Positions 50,734 to 58,930 of a stretch of 64,000 nt of DNA are shown here, piece by piece. The notes below the pieces were generated by a model. That model saw only the letters and a program-made list of their open reading frames with translations, was not told the DNA's origin and ran no database searches. Positions within the stretch are counted from its first letter, which is position 1. Each line of letters begins with the position of its first letter. The stretch is taken from positions 1 through 64,000 of the forward strand of contig CALCXM010000042.1 of assembly GCA_937905825.1 (NCBI GenBank), written 5' to 3'. This DNA comes from an uncultured bacterium (lineage in GTDB: Bacteria > Planctomycetota > UBA1135 > GCA-002686595). Position numbers and translations under genes: made by a program.

Positions 50734-53730
50734 ATGAACCATCCTGAGTACAGCACTGACTTGGCCGAGGCCATGGCCCACGCACCCTTTCTGCGCCGCA
50801 TTGCCCGTGCGTTGATCGGAGACGAACAGGCGGCGGAGGACCTCGTGCAAGAAACCTGGCTGTCGGTCATGCAACACACCCCGGTGCAGCGCGGGCGCAT
50901 GCGGCAGTGGTTGGCGGCGGTTCTGCGCAACAAGGCGAACAACCTGCGCCGCGCAAAGAGCCGGCGCTCCTTGCATGAAGAGGAAGCCGCCCGGCCTGAA
51001 GCCGTCGCGGCGCAAGACGCGTCCCGGCGTTTGGAGGTCCAACGCCGGGTCTTGGAGCGTGTGCTGTCTCTCGACGAGCCTTACCGAACCGCGCTTCACC
51101 TGCGCTATTACGAGGGCCTTCCCCCGCGGGAGATCGCCTTGCGCCTCGATGTGCCGGTCAAGACGGTGAAAACCCGCTTGGCCCGCGCCTTGGTTCGACT
51201 GCGTGAGCAGTTGGATAGCGAGTGCCAGGGGAATCGCAACCTGTGGATGTCCGCTTTGATTCCACTTGGCGCTCCGACGCCAAAAGCACTTGCGCCAGCT
51301 TCGATGCTGGCGGGCGGTCTCGCCATGAAGAAACTTGTTTTGGCAGCTCTCGTTCTCGTTCTGGCGGGCGTCTTTAGCCTGCCCTACCTCGCGGAAGGTT
51401 GGTCTCTTGTGAGCAGGAGCCTAGACGACAACAACGTACCGGTGGCCCTTGCTGTCACAGAGGGCAGGCCCCAGAACGTACAAGCCCTGGCCGCGGCGAG
51501 CGTGCCGAAGCTAGAGCGCCGGCAGCTGGTGCCCGCCGCGCTTGTGAACACCGAAGGGGCACTGGAAGTCCGCGTGCGTTGGGAATCGGGCGCTGCGGCC
51601 ACGGGCGTCGGCGTGGACTTGCACTGTGTCGATCGGGCTGTCTCTCGCCCTCGGTTGCGATTCGCACGCACGGACGACCAGGGCTTGGTGCGCTTCGAAG
51701 GCCTCGCGCCGGGAGCTGCGCGCGTACGGCTCGACCGTGAAAGTCAGTGGCAGCACGTCGAGGTCGAAGCGAACGCGGATTCTCGTCTGGAGTTTTCCTT
51801 GGTCGAAGGCTCGACGGTCACGGGGCGCGTCTTGACCCCCGAAGGTGCCCCCGTGGCCAAGGCGGTGATCTGGATGGCTGGCGGACACGGGAGTTGGCCG
51901 CTCTTTCACAACGCGGGTGAAACGGATCACGAGGGACGCTTTGTCCTTCGTGGGCTTGGCTCAAGTTCAAAGTTTGGCGCACGGGCCGCGGGCTTGCGTC
52001 CCTCCCTGATGGTCGAGGTTTCGGATCTCATGGAGCTGGAGGACGGTGGGCGTTCCGTCGACTTGCGCTTGCAAGCGGGGCAAGGTCGCTTGGCGGGTCG
52101 AGTGCTTGATGTCGACGGCGCGCCCCTGGCGGGAGCCACGGTTGTCGCTGGGCTTCCGGGGGGAAGCTCGACTCAGTTGGAATCGGGAGAGCGTGCCATC
52201 CGGCCCTGCCCCGTTGGTTTTCAGACCGATGAAGAGGGCCGCTTTCGATACCCAGGTGATCTGGATCTGGGTTCGAATCCAGTTTCGGTGACCGCTCCAG
52301 GTTTGCCCACGTGGTCGGGGTTTGTAGAGATCCTGCAGGGGGTGGAAACCCAGTTGGAGGTGCAGTTGATGGACGGCGCGGCCATCGAGGGTCGCCTGGT
52401 CGATCAGGCGGGGAAGCCCGTCGTCGGCGGCAAGATTCAAATAGCGAAGGAGCATCAGGGCGGTTGGTATCGCCATCAAGTTCCACCGCCATCCACGACC
52501 ACCGACGACGAGGGCCGCTTCGAGTTGACCGGCATCGGGCCCGGCGTGCACGAGTTGAACGGGTCGCCAATGGCGGGCGAGGGTTCCCGGGGCAAGGTGC
52601 AATGGACCTTCGAAATCGCGAGCGGAGACCTTTTGAACGTGGAGCTCGTGTTGGACCTGGGCCTCGTGATCGAAGGCCACCTAGTGGATCCTCAAGGAGC
52701 GCCGGTGCCGAACTGGATGGTGCGCTCCAAGCCCAAGGACTACACCCTCTACGGAGACGTGTACAGCCAGAGCTATCCGCGCGACGCGCAAACGAACTCC
52801 CAAGGCTTCTTCCGATTGGCGAACCTGGGCGCCGGCGCGCACGAGTTGCGACTGTCCCCGGCCAGTTTCCGAGGGCCGGCCCTTTCACGGGTTCCCACGG
52901 TGCAAGCGGGAACGGTCGACTTAGAAATCACCGTGGACACCAGTCAAGTTCCCGACGCGAGTTTTGTTGGCACCCTCGGCGCCACACCCTCCAATGTGCA
53001 CTTCACGGTTTGGGGAAAGGGCCTGAACCGTGGGGATTTCATCGCTTTCGATCCAGTGACGCGACGGTTCGAACAGGGACCGTTGATGGCGGGGTTCTAT
53101 CGCCTGGACGTGAGCCAGGGGGATGTCTCGCTTTATGCCGGTGAGTACTTTGAGTTGAAGCGCGGGGAGCAGCTCGACTTGGGACTGATTCAAGTGCTTC
53201 CGCCGGGAAGAGTGGAACTGCGCTTGGTGGGGGATGTGCCCGAGCTGTTCAATGACCGGGCCGTTAGCGCGGACCGTCCTGGTGGAAGCAGCGCAAGCCT
53301 GCACTTTAACAACGGGGTCTTCGTTTCCGAGCAGGTGGCGGCGGGACGTTGGCTCTTGCGTCTGTGGCAGGAGCCCTACTTCATGCCGGACACCTGGGTC
53401 GAGATCGTCAGCGGCGAGACAACCTACGTCGAACGGGAGTTGCGGATCGGGATGGAGGGCAACGTCGAGCTTCACTTCGAATCGGAGGAGACGCCGTGGA
53501 AGACGCTTACCGCGGAGATTCGAAACGAGGCTGGCGAGTTGATGCGCGCCTTCCCCCTCATGGACCGATCTACGCAGCGGGGACTGGTGGTGAGCTTGCA
53601 TCGGGCGGACCTCCCAGTCGGTCGCTACACCCTCAAAGCTTGGACGGACACGGGATTGAAAGGCGAAGGAACCCGCACGGCAGATGCACCCACCCACGAA
53701 CGCAGGCCGTGGGTGGTGGATCTTCGTTGA
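50734..53730 (+). CDS. ECF sigma factor fused to a membrane-spanning extracytoplasmic repeat protein
   Basis: The protein has 998 residues. Residues 15-185 are an ECF sigma factor with region 2 (FLRRIARALIGDEQAAEDLV) and region 4 (ALHLRYYEGLPPREIALRLD, VKTVKTRLARALVRLREQLD). Residues about 199-216 (KKLVLAALVLVLAGVFSLPY) are one transmembrane helix. The remaining 780 residues are strand-rich, repeated carboxypeptidase-regulatory-like modules (VTGRVLTPEGAPVAKAVIWM, LAGRVLDVDGAPLAGATVVA, IEGHLVDPQGAPVPNWMV). Thus sigma and sensor sit in one chain, replacing the usual separate anti-sigma factor. A Met at 198 (ATG 51325) could give a sigma-less product. It follows the membrane-protein gene by 33 bases, suggesting an operon. 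A perfect terminator hairpin follows. Confidence 0.9.
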   Translation: MNHPEYSTDLAEAMAHAPFLRRIARALIGDEQAAEDLVQETWLSVMQHTPVQRGRMRQWLAAVLRNKANNLRRAKSRRSLHEEEAARPEAVAAQDASRRLEVQRRVLERVLSLDEPYRTALHLRYYEGLPPREIALRLDVPVKTVKTRLARALVRLREQLDSECQGNRNLWMSALIPLGAPTPKALAPASMLAGGLAMKKLVLAALVLVLAGVFSLPYLAEGWSLVSRSLDDNNVPVALAVTEGRPQNVQALAAASVPKLERRQLVPAALVNTEGALEVRVRWESGAAATGVGVDLHCVDRAVSRPRLRFARTDDQGLVRFEGLAPGAARVRLDRESQWQHVEVEANADSRLEFSLVEGSTVTGRVLTPEGAPVAKAVIWMAGGHGSWPLFHNAGETDHEGRFVLRGLGSSSKFGARAAGLRPSLMVEVSDLMELEDGGRSVDLRLQAGQGRLAGRVLDVDGAPLAGATVVAGLPGGSSTQLESGERAIRPCPVGFQTDEEGRFRYPGDLDLGSNPVSVTAPGLPTWSGFVEILQGVETQLEVQLMDGAAIEGRLVDQAGKPVVGGKIQIAKEHQGGWYRHQVPPPSTTTDDEGRFELTGIGPGVHELNGSPMAGEGSRGKVQWTFEIASGDLLNVELVLDLGLVIEGHLVDPQGAPVPNWMVRSKPKDYTLYGDVYSQSYPRDAQTNSQGFFRLANLGAGAHELRLSPASFRGPALSRVPTVQAGTVDLEITVDTSQVPDASFVGTLGATPSNVHFTVWGKGLNRGDFIAFDPVTRRFEQGPLMAGFYRLDVSQGDVSLYAGEYFELKRGEQLDLGLIQVLPPGRVELRLVGDVPELFNDRAVSADRPGGSSASLHFNNGVFVSEQVAAGRWLLRLWQEPYFMPDTWVEIVSGETTYVERELRIGMEGNVELHFESEETPWKTLTAEIRNEAGELMRAFPLMDRSTQRGLVVSLHRADLPVGRYTLKAWTDTGLKGEGTRTADAPTHERRPWVVDLR

Positions 53731-53735
53731 TGCGG

Positions 53736-53766
53736 GAAAGCGGCGACGCTCGCTGCCGCCGCTTTC
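53736..53766 (+). terminator. Perfect 10-base-pair hairpin after the sigma fusion gene
   Basis: GAAAGCGGCG pairs with CGCCGCTTTC, starting 6 bases after the stop at 53730. The arm ends in TTTC, so it resembles an intrinsic terminator. Confidence 0.65.
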
Positions 53767-53882
53767 ACGGGCCAACCGACTCGAATTCGTGGAGCGCCCA
53801 TGCGCTGCGCTGGACCCATGAAGAGTGCCCCGCGTGCAACACAGGACGCAAGAGAGCGTGCTCCGTCTGCTACGGTGCACCC

Positions 53883-54974
53883 ATGAAGAACGCTCTCCAC
53901 TGGCTCATCCCTATCCTGCTCGGTTCCGCTTGCGCCTCGGTCTCCGTTGCGCCAACGCTGGTCCCCGCGGAACTCGACTGGGAACCTGTCCTTGTGCAGC
54001 CCGTTGCCGGCGCTTCCCTGCGCGGCATCTCCACTCCGGGCGCTGAAGTCATCTGGATCTCCGGAAACCACGGAGCGTGCGCCGTGAGCACCGATGCCGG
54101 TCAGACCTGGCGCGATGTGGCACCGTCACAAGCGCGTGCCCAGGACCTCGACTTGCGTTCTATCCACGCCTTCGACAACCAACGAGCCATCGTCGCCAGC
54201 GCAGGACCCGGCGACGCCTCCCACATCCTGCGCACGACAGACGGCGGTCACACTTGGCAAACCGTGCACATCAATCAAGAGCCCGAAGGCTTCTTCGATG
54301 CGATCGCTTTCTGGGACGACGAAACCGGATTGGTGATGGGGGACCCCGTCGATGGGTACCTGACGATTCTCAAGACCACCGACGGCGGCATGAGTTGGCA
54401 GCGCGTTCCCAAGTCTCGAATGCCGGCCCCCGTGGCTGGCGAGTACGCCTTCGCAGCCAGTTGCAGTTCCATCGCCATCCAAAAACCCTGTTGGGCCTGG
54501 ATCGGAACGGGTGGCAGTGTGGCGCGCGTCTTGCGCACCGAAGACCTTGGTCACTCATGGACAGTAGCGTCGACTCCCATGCGCCAGGCGGACGAAGCCG
54601 CCGGCATCTTCGCCATCTCCTTTTCTGACAGGAACACAGGGATCGTCGTGGGCGGCAAGTACACGGAACCGGATTGCAATGACGGCAATTGTGCGTCCAC
54701 CGTCGACGGCGGAGCGAGTTGGACGCCCGCCGGCCTCGGCCTACGCGGCTTTCGCTCAGCGCTCGCGCGTCTCCCGGGCATTGAACGTGCCTGGCTCGCC
54801 GTCGGCATCAGCGGCGCGGACCTGACCCTCAACGATGGGAAAACCTGGCAAGCGGTGGGGGCCGGCAATGAGCTCGAACTCAACGCCGTCTCTGTCTTGC
54901 CCTCCGGAAACGCCGCCTGGGGAGTCGGCCCCGAAGGCCGCGTGCTCAAAATGAACTTGCGGCCAATGGATTGA
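53883..54974 (+). CDS. Ycf48/BNR-type beta-propeller lipoprotein
   Basis: The protein has 363 residues. Its N-terminal signal ends LLGSAC, a possible lipobox at C17. The body shows the repeated BNR/Ycf48 Asp-box phrases: SGNHGACAVSTDAGQTWRDV, LRTTDGGHTWQTV, LKTTDGGMSWQRVP, LRTEDLGHSWTV and LTLNDGKTWQAVG, about one every 45 residues, giving a seven-bladed propeller. Relatives include the photosystem-assembly factor Ycf48 and many secreted propellers. No catalytic residues are visible; it probably binds another protein or glycan at the envelope. The ATG at 53883 follows an ACCCATGAAGA sequence that also occurs about 65 bases earlier. Confidence 0.85.
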   Translation: MKNALHWLIPILLGSACASVSVAPTLVPAELDWEPVLVQPVAGASLRGISTPGAEVIWISGNHGACAVSTDAGQTWRDVAPSQARAQDLDLRSIHAFDNQRAIVASAGPGDASHILRTTDGGHTWQTVHINQEPEGFFDAIAFWDDETGLVMGDPVDGYLTILKTTDGGMSWQRVPKSRMPAPVAGEYAFAASCSSIAIQKPCWAWIGTGGSVARVLRTEDLGHSWTVASTPMRQADEAAGIFAISFSDRNTGIVVGGKYTEPDCNDGNCASTVDGGASWTPAGLGLRGFRSALARLPGIERAWLAVGISGADLTLNDGKTWQAVGAGNELELNAVSVLPSGNAAWGVGPEGRVLKMNLRPMD

Positions 54975-55041
54975 ATGGGTGGACAAAGTCATTCCGCCCC
55001 AGAGCCTCATCCTCCGTCCCGCATCGCCGCCCCAAATCCTC

Positions 55042-55061
55042 GCTGAATCTACGGATTCAGC
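55042..55061. terminator. Hairpin with UNCG-type loop between convergent genes
   Basis: GCTGAATC and GATTCAGC form a perfect 8-base-pair stem with TACG loop, a stable UNCG tetraloop on the plus strand. It sits between the convergent Ycf48-like and metallopeptidase genes and may end either transcript. Confidence 0.5.
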
Positions 55062-55166
55062 TGCGGTTCGGGACGACGATGCAAAACGGATGCTGAGACT
55101 CTGGAACGAAAGCAATTTATCAACAGCCTGCTAGGGGTAGAAGTGGTGCGGCCCCCTCGCCTCGGG

Positions 55167-56762
55167 CTAGTTGAACTGCTCGTACCAGCGTTGGAAGTTG
55201 TCGTTCTGTGGGTCGAGTTCGGATGCCAAGCCGGCGTGCTGCTTGCCTTTCTCACTGTCGAACCGCTCCTCGGTATCGAAGTCGAACCCGTAGGTGGAGA
55301 TCATGTTCACGTGGAGTTGTGAGAGGCGGAAGTGGAACGTGGCGTTGAGAGGCGCGCGCTTGACGGCGATTTCCATGTCGGGGATGCCGGCTGCGATGCC
55401 GCTCGTGAACACTTTCGCTACCGCACGCGAGGCCCAAGCCCGCGGGTCGGTGACTCCGGCCTCGATTGCGCCGTCAAGGTCGACGAGGGCATCCTCCCAC
55501 TCGCCACTCCTCGTGCGATTCAGTCCGCGCTTCAAAAGGGCCGGGCCGCTCTCGATCGGAATGGCAGCGATGTATTCCTTCCAATCCTTCTCGAGCTCCT
55601 CGACGGTTTCGTACTTGATGGCTTTCAAGAGCAAGTCGCGGATGTCGGCGGCGCTCACAACTTTCTTTGTCCCCGTGGGGCCGGGGCCCGGCATGGATCT
55701 GGAGGGAATCCCTTTCTTCAGCGTGTAGAGGTCCTTGAAGAACTTCGTGAAGGCCTTGGCGTGCTTGCCGTCCTTGTAGTTGTGGATGAAGTACACAAGG
55801 GACCAACCGTGGGCGTAGTGGAAGCCGGTGTAGCCCGCGCGGCTTTTCGTGAACAGCTTCTCGAGCCGGGTGTAATCGTCGTCCTTGAAGGCCTGTTGGA
55901 CCGTCAGGATGCGGTCGGTTTGCAGGAGTCCGGGTTCGATCTCGAAATTGCCGCGCTTGTCCTTGGTGATCTCAGAGGATCCGTAGTAATCGGCCACGGC
56001 TTCGTTGAGCCAGATCTGAGCGTCGTACTGTTGGTCGATCAAGAAGGTCAGCAAGTGCGTGCACTCGTGCAAGGCCACCCACTCGCTGCGGGCCGGGTCC
56101 TCGTAGTCGTGGAAGAAGTTGAGCGTGTCGTCGGCGGACCAGAAGTAGCCGAGGGTGCTGGGGCCAACGCCGGCAGCGGACAACTCTTGGAACTCCTTGT
56201 GCGACTTGTAGATGTTGACGCCCATCTTCTTGCGGCGATAGGAGAGCGTCGGCTTGATGCCAATCTGCTTGTTCATGAGGCTGTAGTAGGCCTCGAGCAA
56301 GTCGGAGTAGTAGTCGAGCAATTCCTGGGACGTGTTGCTCTTGACCATGAAGTGCTTGGTCTCCCGCTCCCAAGCCGTGCTCCATTTCGAGTGGGCGGCC
56401 AGCTCGGCTGTGCGCTCCTGTGAGGCCTCGAACTCTCTCTTCAATTCATCCAGGTAGCGGGCCTTGATCATCCATTTCCCCCGAAAGCGAACATACCCAT
56501 CCTCTAGCTTTTGCTTCTCGTCGTCGTTCTGGGGGACGTAGTCGGCCATGTCCCCTTCGATTTCGATGGAGGCGATGCCCGCTTCTGGACCGACGATCAA
56601 GTCCCCGGCATGGAAGACGAGGTGGTAGCCCTCTTCGGTCTTGCGCGCCTTGACGAGATCGATGATGCGTCCGTCCTCGGTGATCAAGCGATCCGCCGGT
56701 GCGTGAGTTGAAAACGCGAAAAGAAGTGCGAGCGTTAGCGGTGCAATGCGGAGTAGTGACAA
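55167..56762 (-). CDS. Secreted gluzincin-type metallopeptidase with TPR-like tail
   Basis: The protein has about 531 residues. I chose a TTG at 56762, where GAGG precedes by 5 bases and the following residues form a signal peptide (LSLLRIAPLTLALLFAFSTH). The central domain contains the zinc motif H232-E-x2-H236 (VALHECTHLLTFLID) and a third ligand E254 in WLNEAVADYYG, the pattern of peptidase-MA-like gluzincins. Residues about 360-520 are helical (TPR-like), e.g. GEWEDALVDLDGAIEAGVTD. The substrate is unknown. The frame continues to 57110 but those residues look like noncoding sequence. Confidence 0.82.
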   Translation of the reverse strand: MSLLRIAPLTLALLFAFSTHAPADRLITEDGRIIDLVKARKTEEGYHLVFHAGDLIVGPEAGIASIEIEGDMADYVPQNDDEKQKLEDGYVRFRGKWMIKARYLDELKREFEASQERTAELAAHSKWSTAWERETKHFMVKSNTSQELLDYYSDLLEAYYSLMNKQIGIKPTLSYRRKKMGVNIYKSHKEFQELSAAGVGPSTLGYFWSADDTLNFFHDYEDPARSEWVALHECTHLLTFLIDQQYDAQIWLNEAVADYYGSSEITKDKRGNFEIEPGLLQTDRILTVQQAFKDDDYTRLEKLFTKSRAGYTGFHYAHGWSLVYFIHNYKDGKHAKAFTKFFKDLYTLKKGIPSRSMPGPGPTGTKKVVSAADIRDLLLKAIKYETVEELEKDWKEYIAAIPIESGPALLKRGLNRTRSGEWEDALVDLDGAIEAGVTDPRAWASRAVAKVFTSGIAAGIPDMEIAVKRAPLNATFHFRLSQLHVNMISTYGFDFDTEERFDSEKGKQHAGLASELDPQNDNFQRWYEQFN

Positions 56763-57120
56763 ATTGGCCTCAAAGGAAGGGGCTAGGGCGGTGGCGGCGC
56801 TATGCGAATCGCGCCAACGAAGCTTCCTCAGCCTACCGAAAAAAAGCCAGATCGAGTCTCCTTCAACGGCAACGAATTGTTTCCACCCCTCAGGGCGGGG
56901 TCTATCTACAAGCCAAGCGACTTGAATTGACCGGGGGTTGCGAGGGACGGTCCGGCGGCACAGGCAGAGTTGGCGGCGAGGACTCGTAGCGGGCGGGCTA
57001 GGTGTGAGCATGGGCTGGCCATTTTCCAGGCACGGACTCGTTTGGCAGAGATTCCCTTTCATAGGACGGTTTGCCTCACAGGCGACTCCGTATCGCCGTA
57101 CCAACGCCAAGCATCCCAGG
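56763..57120. other. Intergenic region upstream of the metallopeptidase
   Basis: The 358 bases between the metallopeptidase start and the TPR lipoprotein stop contain no recognised gene or clear hairpin. They should hold the metallopeptidase promoter. Confidence 0.45.
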
Positions 57121-58071
57121 CTAGCGCCAGAGTTCGGCCTCAGCGGCGATGTAGCCGAAGGCGGCCCAGGTCTTGTTCGATAAGATCGAAGCGAAGATCT
57201 CTCTTGCTGGTCGTTCGTTGCCCCTCGCTAGATTCCAAGCGCCCATGCCATAGGCGAGGGTTGCGCTGCCCAATCCTTCAGCAGCTAACTTGTCCATGAC
57301 TTGGTTTTCCGGGACGACACCCTGAAAGAGGAGCAGCAGCTCGTGGTAATCGTGGTTCTCGAGGATGTCCATTTGCGGCCGGATGGTCGCGAGCAACTCG
57401 TCGGCCCGCTGGACTCGGCCGAGTCTCCACAGGGTGAGGACGTTCCAATAGGTGGCCGCGACCAGCATGTCATCGTTCACTCGGCTCAATTCGAGGCAGC
57501 GCTCCCAGGCCGCCAGCGCCTCCTCGAAGCGGCCCGCGAGGTAGAGCGCCAAGCCCAGGTGGTACTCGATGTTCGAGCGCGTCGTGGAACGTGGGACACC
57601 CGAGGGATTGGGTGCACCGTCGGGTTCCAAGGCGTCCGGCACTTCGCGGGTCAAGTTCGAAGCCAAGCTGAGGTCCCCGATGGCATCATCGAGACGTCGC
57701 AGGGTGATGTAGCGATGGCCTCGATGCCGCAGGAGTTTGAAACTTTGCGGATGGCTTGCGAGGGCCTTTCCAAAGACCTGCACAGCTTCGCGGTAGCGAG
57801 CGAGGTAGCCCAGTCGGCGACCATGCCAGATCGCGGCCATCTCGTCCGTCGGGTTTTGCTCGTGGGCACGGATGGCCTCAGCCAAGTTGAGTTCGAGCTT
57901 GTTGCGGACTTCCAGGCTGAACGCGGGGCGGACTAGATCCACACCGTCAAAGGAGCGGGCTTCCACGCTGGGGTCTTCCCGAACTTTCGAGGGCGTGGCG
58001 GCACAGGAAAACCCAAGCGTGACAAGGAGCATCCAACCCAGAACTCTCACCACCGATGACATTGATTTCAT
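57121..58071 (-). CDS. TPR-repeat lipoprotein
   Basis: The protein has 316 residues. A signal peptide ends LVTLGFSC, a weak lipobox (C22). The mature chain is built of TPR-like helix pairs, e.g. NLAEAIRAHEQNPTDEMAAI, YREAVQVFGKALASHPQSFK, YLAGRFEEALAAWERCLELS and RGNERPAREIFASILSN. It is probably a periplasmic scaffold. It lies upstream of the metallopeptidase on the same strand with a 358-base gap, so co-transcription is uncertain. The ATG at 58071 or 58062 are equally possible starts. Confidence 0.75.
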   Translation of the reverse strand: MKSMSSVVRVLGWMLLVTLGFSCAATPSKVREDPSVEARSFDGVDLVRPAFSLEVRNKLELNLAEAIRAHEQNPTDEMAAIWHGRRLGYLARYREAVQVFGKALASHPQSFKLLRHRGHRYITLRRLDDAIGDLSLASNLTREVPDALEPDGAPNPSGVPRSTTRSNIEYHLGLALYLAGRFEEALAAWERCLELSRVNDDMLVAATYWNVLTLWRLGRVQRADELLATIRPQMDILENHDYHELLLLFQGVVPENQVMDKLAAEGLGSATLAYGMGAWNLARGNERPAREIFASILSNKTWAAFGYIAAEAELWR

Positions 58072-58930
58072 GGGTCCAGAGTCCGCTCGCGCGGGCTCCC
58101 AGTCAACTCTCACGCCCCTGTTGTTCAACGGCACAACTGGCGTCCGTGCAAAGCATCTCCTACCGGTTGAGACCCCCGGCGGAGTTCCCACCAGACAACC
58201 TTCTGCACGGGAGATTCTGAGCTGCGAAGTCTCCGCCCGCTTCCCATCTGTTCGTGGGGGACGCTAGCGAGGGTCGTCGAGACGCGGTTCCCTACCGGAA
58301 TCGTGCACCTGCGCCGGTCGCGTGCGCAAACGAGACGAATCCATCCAACGGCCTCTGGGAGTTCAGTAGGCACGGAAGCCTTGTCCCCCGCGCAAACGCT
58401 CCGATGGGGCAGGTAGAGGCCCTTCAACCCCCTTGCCCTCGGGGAGTCAGCTGGCGACAGGGCTGGGCAACCATGCTGAAAAAATCAGGAGCACCAACCT
58501 CGTCCTCGACACTCCTTGCAGGCCGCGGGGGGAATGAAGCCAGCCGCCGCTGGCTGGCCTTACCCAAAATGGATCGGTCGGGTTACGCTTGTCCCGGTTC
58601 TAGACCCGGCCTTTGCAGGTGCGCGAGCCAAGCCGCGGAGAATAGATGGTGACGTAGGAGGGAGGGTGAGGGCTAGAGCCCTCGCCCTCCCTTGTTCTAC
58701 CGAGTGGGCGTTGTGCAAGACGACCCAACATTCCTGTTGTCGGTGCGCCCGGCTCTTGGCTATCATCGCGCTTTGTTCGGTAGAACCACGAGTCCAACCG
58801 GTCCGAGCCAACCACGCTAGCCGAGTGCTCTTGGCCCCCTGGGATAGAGAGAGACGCATCGCGCTGACTTTGGAGCTGGTGTCCTCTGCTTTCCGAAGCC
58901 GTCAGCCTGGGTCCCCGTTCGAGCCTGCAA
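58072..58930. other. Divergent intergenic region
   Basis: These 859 bases lie between the TPR lipoprotein gene (minus) and the membrane protein at 58931 (plus). Several open frames exist but none looks protein-like or matches a family. The notable element is the hairpin listed at 58660-58691. Confidence 0.45.
58660..58691 (+). terminator. Very stable 15-pair hairpin followed by a T-rich stretch
   Basis: GGGAGGGTGAGGGCT pairs with AGCCCTCGCCCTCCC (one G-T wobble), and TTGTTCT follows on the plus strand. This looks like an intrinsic terminator, but no upstream plus-strand gene is recognised. It could end a small transcript or act as a leader attenuator for the gene at 58931. Confidence 0.55.

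Noticed and set aside
53811-53890. ACCCATGAAGA occurring twice before the Ycf48-like gene
   Set aside because: An 11-base repeat in GC-rich sequence; the first copy opens only a short unrelated frame, so I give it no weight.
55332-56423. A 363-codon plus-strand frame
   Set aside because: Antisense to the metallopeptidase with HECTH zinc motif; Val/Gly-rich, no domain.
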